This document shows, one piece after another, positions 11,352 through 22,227 of a stretch of DNA of 64,000 nt. Where the stretch lies: positions 1,618,001 to 1,682,000 of the forward strand of contig JAWNZC010000238.1 in assembly GCA_035771165.1 (NCBI GenBank), given 5' to 3'. Under the pieces are notes generated by a model. It worked only from the letters and a program-made list of their open reading frames with translations, made no database searches and was not told the DNA's origin. Source of the stretch: Paragorgia papillata (lineage: Eukaryota > Cnidaria > Anthozoa > Scleralcyonacea > Coralliidae). Both the position numbers and the translations under genes were made by a program. Numbering within the stretch: position 1 is the first letter of the stretch; every line of letters begins with the position of its first letter.

Positions 11352-11684
11352 TCTATCCTGGCGAACGTAAAGCTCCTCGGGCGCCAAAATGCGCGAGATG
11401 TCGAAACCACGGTGTGGTCTCGTGGTTGAAAGGTCATAAACGTTACTGTCGCTGGAAGGATTGTACTTGTGCACAGTGCACGCTCATAGCTGAGAGACAA
11501 CGGGTAATGGCGGCTCAAGTTGCGCTACGTAGACAGCAGTCACAGGAAGAAGATATGAGAGCGCAGTATGGTGCGGAATGGCGGGACCACGGTGGCTTGA
11601 CACCAGCTCATGGTTACCACGACACCATCGTTCTGAGTGGTCAATCGAAGACAGCAGAAGCTTTTGAAGACGGGCTCCTTGATT
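11352..11684 (+). CDS. DMRT transcription factor, DM-domain exon
   Basis: Encodes [18 protein letters not shown], then the rest of a full DM zinc-finger domain (CRWKDC, CAQC and [10 protein letters not shown] motifs), followed by Gln/Glu-rich sequence. The exon ends in a good donor (GATT|GTAAGT) in phase 1 and joins the exon at 16314. The DM domain binds the DNA minor groove through intertwined CCHC/HCCC zinc sites. With the DMA domain in the next exon, this is a DMRT-A (DMRT3/4/5-like) member. The start is unresolved: this frame is closed by TAA at 11318 and has no ATG before the domain. The exon therefore probably begins at an acceptor (CCGTCGCAG ending at 11351, or GGAAG ending at 11331) and takes its start codon from an unseen upstream exon. 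The ATG at 11325 is in another frame. Confidence 0.9.
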
Positions 11685-11727
11685 GTAAGTGTTATTTGTT
11701 CTTGTTGTTATAATTATTATATAAATG

Positions 11728-12690
11728 CTGGAATAATTATTGTAGGACAGCGAACTCAGGTGGAGTGACAAATCATACCAGGTAAGTATATATAGGGGAA
11801 AACTTTACTCGCCCGCGACCTTCGGTTTACTAGTCCGACACTCTACCGACTGAGCTACATGGTCAAGTTAGGAGCAGGTCATGGAATAATGGTAGTTATA
11901 CAGTCGAACCTCTATTAACGGACACCTCTATTAAGCGGACACCTATCTAAGGTCCCGACAATTTGTTTAATAAAAACCCTATAGTTGTAACCTCTATTAA
12001 GCGGACACCTATCTAAGGTCCCGACAATTTTTTTAATAAAAACCCTATAGTTGTAACCTCTATTAAGCGGACACCTATCTAAGGTCCCGACAATTTTTTT
12101 AATAAAACCCTATAGTTGTAACCTCTATTAAGCGGACACTTCTATTAAGCGGACACCTATCTAAGGTCCCGACAATTTGTTTAATAAAACCCTATAGTTG
12201 TAACCTCTATTAAGCGGACACCTCTATTAAGCGGAATCGGACACTTATCTTGGGTCCCAATGAGCAGAATAACCTCTATTAAGCGCACACGTGGAGTTGA
12301 AGATTAACGTTTTCTTTCAACATTAATAATTTTACAAGCCATGCCGACAATCTAAGGCGACATATACTATAGTCTAACTAATATAATGTTGCTATTTTTT
12401 GTAAAAGTTGATCCCATATTTCATGTTTTGTTAAATTTTGAACTACAGTATTAAATAAATATGTGGGTATATAAGTCAAACAGTGCTGTAGTAATTGTTT
12501 TACAGTAAAACCAAACTAAGTCTATAACAAAAACTTGTAACCCCATGCGCGCACCCCCTACTGTGCCAACCTCTATTAAGTGGACACTAGACGAAGTCCC
12601 GAAGGTGTCCACTTAATAGAGGTTCGACTGAATTTGATATTTCGAAACTGAAGCCTAGTTTCTTCAATATCGAGAGACTTAATTAACTCT
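11728..12690 (-). mobile_element. tRNA-Thr-like SINE split by a MITE
   Basis: SINE sequence at 11728-11900 (minus-strand tRNA head near 11810-11865) continues at 12631-12690 (GATATTTCGAAACTGA, AGTTTCTTCAATATCG). It is interrupted by the MITE at 11901-12630. The intact counterpart is at 3667-3930. Confidence 0.7.
11901..12630. mobile_element. pogo/Tigger-like MITE with internal tandem repeats
   Basis: Perfect terminal inverted repeats: the start CAGTCGAACCTCTATTAA is matched by the complement at the end. Between 11935 and 12240 a ~65 bp unit (CCTCTATTAAGCGGACACC plus a GGTCCCGACAATTT and CCCTATAGTTGTAA body) is repeated about five times, and it reuses the terminal sequence. TA flanks the left side only. 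CAGT-type ends suggest the pogo/Tigger branch of Tc1/mariner. It lies in the DMRT intron. Confidence 0.85.
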
Positions 12691-12839
12691 TCATCTTATC
12701 TTGTTGGAATTTTTATTGTGGGACAATGAATTGAGGCGGAGAATAATGATACAGTGCTAGAGAAAACCTCTACTCAACCACGGCTAAGTTTACAACCCGC
12801 GACCTTCGGTTTACTAGCACGGGTGGCGTGTGCTATTAG

Positions 12840-12899
12840 GGCGCTGCTTCTCACCAATAGTTAAGCCCGGTTGACGGGGTTAGTACTTGGATGGGTGAC
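12840..12899 (+). ncRNA. 5S rRNA-like fragment
   Basis: AGTTAAGC, then a GC-rich stretch, then GTTAGTACTTGGATGGGTGA match the internal third of eukaryotic 5S rRNA, including its C-box promoter region. Both 5S ends are missing, so it is a pseudogene fragment or the head of a 5S-derived SINE. It runs straight into the palindrome at 12898. Confidence 0.7.
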
Positions 12900-13117
12900 A
12901 AATATCCGGAGAACCCGGCGAAAAACCCTCGAAGCACAGGAGAGATCAACTAAACTCTACTCACATGAGTCCCCATCCCGAGAACGGGGCTATTCCCAGA
13001 CGGTCACGTGACCGTCTGGGAATAGCCCCGTTCTCGGGATGGGGACTCATGTGAGTAGAGTTTAGTTGATCTCTCCTGTGCTTCGAGGGTTTTTCGCCGG
13101 GTTCTCCGGATATTTGT
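12898..13117. repeat. Perfect 220 bp palindrome, no spacer
   Basis: Arms 12898-13007 and 13008-13117 are exact reverse complements over all 110 bases, with the centre at GGTCAC|GTGACC. The arms start ACAAATATCCGGAGAACC. It sits in the DMRT intron next to a 5S-like fragment. Such perfect, spacerless palindromes are unstable, so it is either very young or an assembly or library artefact. Confidence 0.95.
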
Positions 13118-13220
13118 TGATATTTCGAAACTGAAATCTAGATTTAATTCTTCATGTTATGTTATGTTCATCTTGAGTTCGTTGTTCCACAATAATTATA
13201 TAAATGCTGTTTCAGCGATT

Positions 13221-13399
13221 TTAAGAAGGGCTTTTTAATTATATTATAACTGGAGCTGCGAAACTGGATGTTTATAAAGCACAGGTATATAGCCAGTTTC
13301 ATGAGAAGAGTGCTTTCAGTTCGCCTCTACCAAACACCGCAGGGTTTCTCAGGATACTTCGGTTTTACGAGATGGACCTTACGAGACCTCCATAGGGAG
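13221..13399. other. DMRT intron sequence without recognised features
   Basis: Short stretch between the SINE remnant and the minisatellite. It has a fragment related to the minisatellite (GACCTTACGAGACCTC) but no gene. Confidence 0.4.
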
Positions 13400-14275
13400 A
13401 ACAGTATAAATATAGTTAGTTTAGTTTACTCTCTGGTTTCCTCCTGTAGTAACACTGAACCAATGAGGAATGGCCCTTACTGGACCTCTAGGAAGAATTA
13501 CAGTTAGATATGACTATAGGGTTATCCAGTATAAATAAAGTTAGTTTAGTTTACTCTGGTTTCCTCCTGTAGTAGCACTGAACCAATGAGGGATGGTCCT
13601 TACTGGACCTCTAGGAAGAACAGTTAGATATGATTGATAGAGTTATCCAGTATAAATAAAGTTAGTTTATAGTTTACTCTGGTTTCCTCTTGTAGTAACA
13701 CTGGATCAATGAGGAATGGTCCTTACTGAACCACTAGGAAGAACAGTTAGATATGACTGATAGGATTATCCAGTATAAATAAAGTTAGTTTAGTTTACTC
13801 CGGTTTCCTCCTGTAGTAACACTGGACCAATGAGGAATGGCCCTTACTGGACCTCTAGGAAGAACAGTTTAGATATAACTGATAGGATTATCTAGTATAA
13901 ATAAAGTTAGTTTAGTTTACTCTGGTTTCCTCCTGTAGTAACACTGAACCAATGAGGGATGGCCCTTACTGGACCTCTATGGAGAACAGTTTAGATATGA
14001 CTAATAGAGTTATCCAGTATAAATATAGTTGGTTTAGTTTACTCTGGTTTCCTCCTGTAGTAACACTGGACCAATGAGGAATGCTCCTTACTAGACCTCT
14101 AGGAAGAACAGTTTAGATATGACTGATAGGATTATCCAGTATATAAATAAAGTTAGTTTAGTTTACTCTGGTTTCCTCCTGTAGTAACACTGCATGGACC
14201 AATGAGGGATGGTCCTTACTGGACCTCTAGGAAGAACAGTTTAGATATGGCTGATAGGGTTATCCAGTATAAGCA
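13400..14275. repeat. Minisatellite, ~122 bp unit, about seven copies
   Basis: Each unit contains AGTTAGTTTAGTTTACTC, GGTTTCCTCCTGTAGTA, CACTG-ACCAATGAGG, CTTACTGGACCTCTAGG and AGTTAGATATGACTGATAGG, then TATCCAGTATAAATAA. Unit spacing is about 121-127 bp, with small indels and substitutions. It lies in the DMRT intron. Confidence 0.92.
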
Positions 14276-14798
14276 ATTCATTTATTATAATTTGGTAGCA
14301 TTCTTTACAACAGATTATAAGACTCATCGAAATTTGGAATTTCAATTTGTATTTCATTTGAAGTATCGGTTTTCCTTTAGACTTTTCGATTCAGAGTTAG
14401 ATGTATAACAAAGCATAATTTTATGTCCCAACATGAAAAACTAATCTTCTGACGCTTTTTATTCGTTTCTGCTAAATACATTGTTGTACATGCATGCAGA
14501 TATGACTGAGCATGCACAACCGCTTTCTCTTGTGTTTCAAAAACAGTAACATTCTTCCTACAAAGAATAACTTTCAACAATCGTAATTAACGGCGTTCAG
14601 AAAAAATAACCTTACGATGTTTTCATTTGTTTATGTCTTGCATGATAACAGCAAACTTTGTCGTTTTCAGAGTGATATAAAGAGAAATCGCTTTTCGATT
14701 AAAATTTAAACGCTTTTTAATAAATAACTTCGCCTTTCAATATTCCCATTCATACATTAACAGTATAGTACATGTTTCATATTTAAATATCCAATTAA
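14276..14798. other. DMRT intron sequence without recognised features
   Basis: AT-rich intronic sequence with short chance frames on both strands. No repeat or conserved exon is seen. Confidence 0.4.
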
Positions 14799-15955
14799 GG
14801 GTGCGTTTGTTTGGGACCATTCCAGAATAGCCAGAATAACGTACGCGAAGGTTATATAGGAGCTCTTAATTCTTAATCTGGAAAACTTAAGACTAGTTCT
14901 CATTTGTCGTAAGAATTGTAAGAATCGGGGACAGTCTATCCCCGATCGTCGGCGATTCTTACGACAGCCAGGTTCACACTTGTCGTAATTCGTGCCAAAG
15001 TTTAAACTTTAAAGATGGCGGCCTTAAACAGACGGATGATTTTACACGGACAACGACACTCCCTGAACCCGAAGGCAGTTTGCATTTTTTAAATAACGAG
15101 AAAAGGCAGTGCGAATACTCTCATATCTTTGCTTGCAAGTATAAAGAACGAACTTCTGTTTCATGACTGCCTTCGGTGGTATGCAAAGCAGCGATCTTCT
15201 TCCATGAATTCAATGTTAAGTTTTTATCCTTGAATTGTTCGCTACTCCTATTATACAGACAAGGGAATTATTTTACAATTTCCATAAACGCGTTTCTGAA
15301 CTTTCCTGCTAGAGATTTCGGGTAGCTTTCGCTGGACGCCATCTTGTATTATCGAGAATCATCCCCGATTGTCCCAGACGAGTGGTTTCAGTGTTCACAC
15401 GTGTCGTAACTAGTCATAAGATTGCGGCGACCGTCTGGGATGCATTTTCCAAATAGAAATGATTCCAATTCTTGCGATGCTTCCGATCAGAGCGGCGACT
15501 GTCTGGGACGTTACTTCAACCAAGTTCACACCTGTCGTAACAATCCCAAACGATCGGGGACAGGAAAAATCCCTGATTCTTACGATTCTTACGACAAGTG
15601 AGAACCAGGCTTAAGGACTGGAGATTTTTCCTGCCCCCGATCGTCCCAGACGAATGGTTTCAGTGTTTTTCAGTGTTTTCACACATGTCGTAAGAATCCC
15701 ATCCGATTCCTGCGATGCTTCCGATCAGATCGGCGACTGTCTGGGACGTTACTTCAACCATGTTCACATACACTTGGCGTAACAATCCCAGACGATCTGG
15801 GACAGGAAAATTCCCCGATTCTTACGATGTTCACGACAAGTGAGAACCAGGCTTTAAGCTCTCTTGATTAACCAGAATATATACCCTATATTATATCGTT
15901 TGAAAAACGAATGTTTCAGAAATTATTATTCCGAAATAACCCAAACGAACACACC
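14799..15955. mobile_element. TTAA-flanked composite MITE in DMRT intron
   Basis: Termini GGGTGCGTTTGTTTGGG and CCCAAACGAACACACC are inverted, with TTAA at 14795-14798 and 15956-15959. This fits piggyBac, or PIF/Harbinger with a TTA/TAA duplication. Inside are several direct and inverted copies of a block built from TTGTCGTAAGAAT, CCCAGACGATC and GACAAGTGAGAACCAGGCTT, so a second MITE family has inserted and multiplied within it. Confidence 0.82.
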
Positions 15956-15959
15956 TTAA

Positions 15960-16313
15960 GTTGATCAACAATTTTCTTGTTTTGTTGGGGTTTTTTGTAT
16001 TTTAAACTACTAGAATCGAGCCTATAGTTGATTTCGTTAGTTCAAAGTTATTAAGAACGAGTTTAAACGACATGCAGGATTCAACTTTATATCGGAATTC
16101 GTTATCCCCAGAGCTCAAAAGATATTATTGCAAGCCTGTTTCTAAAGAGAAGTTAAAATGTTTTTCAAAGTTATTGCGGTGTGACTAATGAGCATTTATT
16201 AAGCCATTAATGATACTTTTAATTTCGTAATCTTAGTATTCTATTTTCTAAAGAAAAACCGCTTTTGTTTTGCTCGAAGTCAATGTGTCTTAATGGGCTT
16301 TTTTTGTTTTTAG
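15960..16313. other. 3' end of the DMRT intron
   Basis: No mobile element recognised. The intron ends with a strong acceptor (TTTTTTTGTTTTTAG, AG at 16312-16313). Confidence 0.6.
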
Positions 16314-17074
16314 GCAATGGAAACATGGTAGAAGTCGAAAACATTAAAAAGGAAAGAACGTCACCCGAGAACGAACGCATAAACAGCACAGAGGAAGATT
16401 TAGCGGAAAGTCCAAACGATTCCAATATGGAGTCGAGTTCAGATGAAGACGACGCCGAGGAGGTTCCGACGTCATCACCGTCAATGGTCGTACATAGTTC
16501 GGCGAAAACTGGGGAAGCCAATCTGATGTTACTGAAAAAAGTGTTTCCACATTTGGATCATCAGATTCTAATTATGATTCTAAAAGCGTGTGAGAATGAT
16601 TTAGTTCGAGCCATTGAGTCACTCGTTCAGGACAAGGCTATGAATCCCGTCACACCTATACCACCAATCCCTCACAGCTCCCCGGCCCAACGCGTCTCCA
16701 TGTTACAACACATGCCTTTCGGTACAGCCATGGCGCGGCCCGCAGTCTTACAGTCCGGCGGAGTTCCATTCGCTGCCGTTTACCCGGGATATATCCACGG
16801 GATTGGTCCCCACGGTGCGAGCTCCCATGCAGGAGGAGTTCATCAGTGGAATCGGCTACAAAAGACCCCGTATGGTTTCCACGGGGATAAAACGCCGTGG
16901 TGTATCACTTTGCCGAACCAGGCTTTCTGTAATAAACCGGCTTTCCCATCAAGGGCGCTCGTCTCACCAGAGTTACCGAGTAAGACGAGTGAAGGAAAGT
17001 GTGAAGACTGTTTGAAGCTTTTGAATGTGGGTGATAAGTTTTGCAGTCAATGTGGAAAAATGACTTCGAACTGA
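16314..17074 (+). CDS. DMRT transcription factor, DMA-domain exon, with zinc-ribbon-like C-terminus
   Basis: Joins the DM exon in phase 1 (T|GC gives Cys). It starts with an acidic, Ser-rich linker. Then comes a DMA domain (about 16513-16632; LLKKVFPHLDHQI and ACENDLVRAIESLVQ), the ubiquitin-associated/CUE-like helix bundle that marks the DMRT-A subfamily. A Pro/Met-rich region follows. Near the stop lies a CxxC-x10-CxxCG pattern (CEDC ... CSQC) like a small zinc ribbon, which I do not associate with vertebrate DMRTA proteins. Visible DM plus DMA exons give about 364 residues. The family controls sex-related and neural development; the role here is unknown. Truncated, broken copies of this exon occur at 31067 and 51335. 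Confidence 0.92.
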
Positions 17075-17106
17075 TCAGTCAGCTTGATGTACATCGTTTA
17101 GCCAAT

Positions 17107-17527
17107 GGACCTTTTCACAAATACCGGCGCCATCTTGAATTCGCAATGCATTGTGGTCTATCCAGGTTAAATTAAGAAGATGATTACTTAGTGTGGAGAC
17201 ACAATGCGGTAAATTTATCTTTATAAATACTTTCGTGGCAACAATGTCTAAACATTAACGTTGTAATATTAGTGAAAGTAATAATGCTTGGACGTATAAG
17301 GATACATTTGTCATGAATCTATCCTTATACATCCCAGAATTGTTGCTTTTACTAATATCACAACGATTATATTTAGACATTGTTGCCACGAAAGTGTTTA
17401 TAAAGAAAAAAAATACCTCAGTGTGTCTCAACACTACGCAATCACCTTTTTAATTAAGCTTGTTACCTTGGATAGACCACAATCCATTGCGGATTCAAGA
17501 TGGCGCCGCTATTGGCGAAAAGGTCAA
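17107..17527. mobile_element. Foldback MITE downstream of DMRT
   Basis: GGACCTTTTCACAAATACC at the left pairs with the inverted right end (ATTGGCGAAAAGGTC). The arms continue through GGCGCCATCTTGAAT and TTTCGTGGCAACAATGTCTA. Copies follow the DMRT pseudo-exons at 31591-32117 and 51859-52390, so the element moved as part of the duplicated block. Confidence 0.85.
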
Positions 17528-18521
17528 TTGTAAAAACCAGCGTCAATTGACAGAAAAATTGGGAAATTAAAAGAATTTATAATTCCCGTAACATGCGCTC
17601 AAAACTGATTTCTACTGATGATATCTACATTCATAATTATAGAATTTTTTTATCTTTTGATATGTTTCTCAACCCAAAATGTGCATAAAAAGTTTCTTGA
17701 TTGTAAAAGCTACACAATAATGCTATTTTAGCTACTAAATAAAGAGGTTTTGAGTGGTACGCCAAACAGAAAATGCTCTTTGAACACGAACAAAATTTGC
17801 AAATTTTTCTGTTTCCTGAAATTCCAACGCAGTGCCATCTGGGACCGTTCGAGGTTTCTCTGATCGTGTCGAACCAATCAAGATACTGAAATAGGCCAAA
17901 GTGATCCAGAATCTGGATGGAGAATTTGGATTCCACTTTTAAAGGGAGGGAGGGATCTTTTAAATAACTTTATATTCTTGTCAATCCATTATTTTAATTT
18001 AAGGAATCTTTTAAATAACTTTATATTCTTGTCAATCCATTGTTTTAATTTATTCATGTAAAAACATATAAATCTAGTGCGTTCACCTCAGATTGTTGGA
18101 CCTGAAGAAGAGGCAGTGCCCCGCAACGTAGTTAAATAAAGATGCTGTTTTAGTTCGTCGTGTCATTTATTATTGAATCGGAAGCAAACGTCAAGTTACA
18201 ATCATTAAACATTTTAATTCACTTGTATTGAAAAAAACAAAAACATCACTATAGTATAACATGCGTTCAAAAACAACATTCAACAATCCTTTTTTTTCAT
18301 GGCATAATAATCAGTCTTTTTGAAAAGGTAAAAGTACATATCTTAAGCATAAGTTACAAAGATTAGGTTTATAAAAAGTTATGAATTACATCATAGTTAA
18401 AAATAAGTCTATTTACAAACGACGACTTAAAACGTTCAGTGTTGACTTTGGGGATGTGACTAGTCTTTGTTCTTAAAGAGTGGTAATGTTTAAGAAATCT
18501 GTGTGCACATGACTTCTGGTT
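17528..18521. other. Junction into duplicated unit U1; receptor 3' flank
   Basis: 17870-17937 matches the ends of U1 and U2 (CTGAAATAGGCCAAAGT, TTGGATTCCACTTTT) but lacks the Cys-rich exon present there. A short purine tract follows, then TCTTTTAAATAACTTTAT twice. At 18090-18160 the string CCTGAAGAAGAGGCAGTGCC followed by AATAAAG resembles the 3' end of a Penelope-like or LINE element (weak). The rest is 3' flank of receptor copy 1, shared with U2 and U3. Confidence 0.5.
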
Positions 18522-21500
18522 TCAAGACGCGCAGAAACACAACAACTTGATACAAAACTTAGCGAGAAGTGATATTAATTTGAGAAAAAGACAGCATGTT
18601 AGGACTAAAACGATTAACACGATAGGAGAAAGGATAAGAATATTTTCCGTTATATTTAACATCGTGAGCAAGTGTAAACTGCTGGAAGAATAGGAGTAAT
18701 CTTCTCCTTGGTAAAGAGCTTTGACCAGCGTGAAGCCACAAAGAATTGTAAGAATGCTTAAAGAAATTGTCTCGAGGAGATTCTCCATTTTACCAGTGTA
18801 TGGCTGCACGTACAAATGAGACACAAGGATAAGAACGCATAATATCAAAAGTATAATCATGCGCAGACGATTATCATGGCAGAAAGTTGAGGCTAGAATG
18901 AGGATCAATCGACGAAAAATTAACGCACCTTCCCAAGGTATTTGTGACTTGGAGAAACAAAGAAACGAAGAGTGTTCTTTAAAAGGTCCCAAAAGAACAC
19001 GAAGAATTGCATTTATTTTGATTGTTTCATCGTTTGTTTCTTGCTCTAGTTGCCCTTCGTTTGTTACCGAGACATAACGGCTGAGCCGATATTTTATCAA
19101 AACATAAATACAATAAAAACAGAATGGCAAGGGGAAAAAACAACCAAGACAAAAATAAAGAGGGGTAATTAATCGAAACTTTAAAAGATACGATCCAAGA
19201 ACAGGTACAGCGAAAAATGGAAGAACAAATATAAACAAATAAGCAAACAAAAAGTATTGAAAAGTCTGGTAGCACTGCAATATTCCATCAATAAACAGAA
19301 CCATGTTTTCACCAATAGGGACGCAGTGTAGGAGATTTAGGCAAAGACCTGCAGACGAAGAATAAAGAACTAGCATGATTTGAGTGAAAGCCCGAAGAAC
19401 CCGAACAGAAAATCTGTTCTTCTGTACAATTGGTACCCGTTCCATTTCATGTAAATGAGGACAAGTTGCTGGTGAAAGGGGGGGATTTCTTTTCTTTTTC
19501 AACACGCGTATAACATTAATCCACCCTTTCCAGAGCAAGACAGTTAGAGCCATGAGTACTAGCACACATACTCCACTGGAGTAAAGAATGGTGATTTTTA
19601 AAACTGGGCGAAGGTCTTTGAGAGGACATCCTACATGAACATAATTTGTAATAACAAGATTTATAATTCCAGAAAAAATAGCCTTGAATCTTTCCAAAAA
19701 ATTAATATCCGCTTTGCCTTCAAAATGTGCACTTGTAGAGAACAGGTAAGCTATCTGATAGTAATAAAAGAAAATTTTAATATAACCACTGACATTTGAC
19801 CTTCGCTTAACTGCACTCTCGGAAAAACCGATTTGTTGGTTACTGTTATTATTAGAAGAACCTTCTGTATTATTTTCCGTACATGTTTTTTTGGAGAAAA
19901 AGACCTTTCCTACTATATAAGCAATGTCTTCAAAATAAAGAAAGAAAATGAGATAGGAGATGCAGAGGAAAGCAGCCATTAACCAGAACATATAATGGTT
20001 ACATTCTTCGTTTGCGCGACACGTGGTATCGAAAAGACCTTCTGACATACCACCTGGACATCTGCCACACAGTTGTCCACTCCGATTACCATAACAACTG
20101 TTATACGACTTACAGTCTTTGCTATTACAGCAATATCCAGGTGGACAGGGGAGGAATGAAACCTCCTTTTGGGCTACATAACCCCAAAAGTTCCGCTTTG
20201 CTGTGAGTTGTCCATTTGAGCATTCCCCTCCCCTAGGACACCTGTGACATTTGGCTTCCTCTGTGTTATTGGTAGTGGTTCCTCCTCTTTCTAATGAGTA
20301 AGTTCTCTGTGGACAGTTTTCACAAGAGTACGAAAGGTACTTTAACATTTTATACCTTTCATCTACTGATTTGTAAGTTTCATTATGTAGCAAATAACCT
20401 GTTGGACAATAAAGCGAAGCTCCTATCTGCTCATACACACCCAAATCAAGTTTAAAGTTGTTATCATTTTCATACCTTACTGGCAGGTGCAGAATAATGA
20501 TTTGGTTGTGTTTTATAGCAGTGATGTTAAAAGTATTGTTACGTTTAAATTCCATTCGACTGAACGATTGTGCATAAATTTGCATGGCATTACCAATCAA
20601 CTGACCGTTCTCGAAATAGCAATCTTCAAAAGACACCCGCGTCCAATCAGCTACAAAAATCACTCCTGTGTTCGAAAAATAGCCGAGAAAGTTATCAAAA
20701 AATTTACAGGAAGACATTAGGAACACTCCCCCCTCTAAATATACTGCTGAAGTTAAACCATTACTCAGAATATCGTTTCTCTCATAACTGTTCTTCGAGA
20801 AGGTGTTGTTTTTAAGTATGACACGAGAAAAGCGTTTGTATCCAGGTTTTCCCAAGCTGATCCGTAGTGAAGTTTTCTTGTTGTTCCTGAAGATGCAATT
20901 CACCACACTCACTTGATTGTTTCTCAAATTATTTAATGTTCTAATATCGATCCCCACACTTCCTGCGCGATTATTCTTGAATATATTCTGATTTAAGTTT
21001 ATAAGTACTGAAGCATTCGATACATAATCTCTTTTGGAGTATATGCGAAAACACGGGAGAAGACCGCCGACACAATTCGTGAATGTTGTTTCAGAAATAG
21101 TGATATTTATTTCTTTGGCGCTGAACAAGAGTGAAAAACCGTACTCGGTATCTGCCGAGTTATTTCCATTGAATGTACTACGTAACATTGTTAGTGTAAA
21201 TACTTGGCAAGTTCGGTTTTGGTCTTTTGTGGTCATTAGATTAACATTTGTTTCAATGAAAACTGTATCAACAAATCTTGCTGTCAGGTTCAAGCACCCC
21301 ATTGTAGCAACACCGAATAATGTGCTCTTTATCAGTCTTGAATTAAATATTTCAAAGTAGCATTCTCCTGAACTCAGTACAATATGGTTACCATTATCTT
21401 TAAAAATACAGTTGTTAATTGTCATGAACATGTCTGAATATGAACTTTCAACGGCATGGAATGCTCCCGTTATTTCTAAATTGTCGAATAAGACACGCGA

Positions 21501-21805
21501 CTTGAACCCGTGGCGACCTTGTATTTTGAAGAGCGGTTGGTTGTTTCGAACACATCCGCGTATAACTGGTCGTCCATTTTTTCCAATTATAGACAATGGT
21601 TTGTTGATTATAATGGGTAATTTATTTTGTCCCGAGTAGCTACATTCTACATATTGTTTTCCTTGTGTATGGTTTACGTAGATGGTGTCTCCGTGACGTG
21701 AAATATTCATGACAGTGAAACGAATACTGCGACAAGGTAATGAAATGGTTCCACATCCAGGAATATCTTGACCAAAATGGCTAACTGACAGCTCTCTGCA
21801 TTGAA
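18522..21805 (-). CDS. Receptor-like beta-helix/Cys-rich/polytopic membrane protein, copy 1, main exon
   Basis: Codes for 1,094 residues after a splice acceptor (TTGTAATTTTAG before 21805), phase 1, matching the exon at 25990. In order: NCIFKDN / NTFSKNS-type Asn-rich turns over ~420 residues, suggesting a right-handed beta-helix; a Cys-rich region with CPTGYLL, CPRGGEC, CPPGYCC and GRCPGG motifs (~130 residues); then ten or eleven hydrophobic segments to the C-terminus (ending KLLCFCAS). Many N-x-S/T sites fit an extracellular N-terminus. Joined to its first exon it is about 1,185 residues. I do not know its function; the layout suggests a cell-surface receptor or channel-like protein. The open frame extends upstream to an ATG at 21860, but those codons lie in an intronic MITE and are rejected. 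Only this copy of the three is intact. Confidence 0.88.
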
Positions 21806-21835
21806 CTAAAATTACAAGAATATTTTGATTAATTA

Positions 21836-22227
21836 TAGTCGAACCCCTATTAATACGCATGTGGTGACCAGCTGTTTGTGTCTATATACGTAGTTTGTTC
21901 TCACTATAATTCTATAAGACAATACAGCACTAACTGTCTTAAACCGGTTCACAATTCAAAGTGTTGGTCTCTCTCGATTAATCTCAAGTGTTGGTTGTTA
22001 CTGTTATTAAAGAAAACGTTAATTTTGATATGGATTTGTCCGCTTGAGACAGGTTAATTTGCTCACTGGAGCCCAAGATAGTTGTCCGTTTCCACTTAAG
22101 ATGGGTGTCCACTTAAAAGGGGTTGTAACTATAGTGTTGTGTTAAAGAAATGGCTGGGACCTCGCCTATGTGTCCGCTTAAGAGAGGTGTGCGTTTAAAA
22201 GGGGTGTCTGTTAATAGGGTTCATCTA
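21836..22227. mobile_element. Diverged pogo/Tigger-like MITE next to the receptor acceptor
   Basis: Ends TAGTCGAACCCCTATTAA and GTTAATAGGGTTCATCTA with flanking TA. The interior has TGTCCGCTTAAGAGAGGTGT-type words related to the 11901-12630 element. It lies only 30 bp inside the intron. Copies are at 41624-42015 and 57252-57643. Confidence 0.8.

Larger units (their letters stand above)
12691..13220 (-). mobile_element. Second SINE copy, interrupted by the 5S/palindrome segment
   Basis: SINE-like sequence at 12700-12818 (ending CTTCGGTTTACTAG) resumes after the palindrome at about 13119 (TGATATTTCGAAACTGAAAT) and runs to about 13220. The material between (12819-13118) is therefore a later insertion into a SINE. 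Confidence 0.6.

Noticed and set aside
18859..21639. Plus-strand frames inside the receptor exon (and in copies 2 and 3)
   Set aside because: Shadows of the minus-strand coding exon; no recognisable domains.
21806..21860. N-terminal codons MRINRGSTIINQNILVIL of the receptor frame as real protein
   Set aside because: They cover the acceptor and a MITE end; a phase-matched upstream signal-peptide exon explains the N-terminus better.
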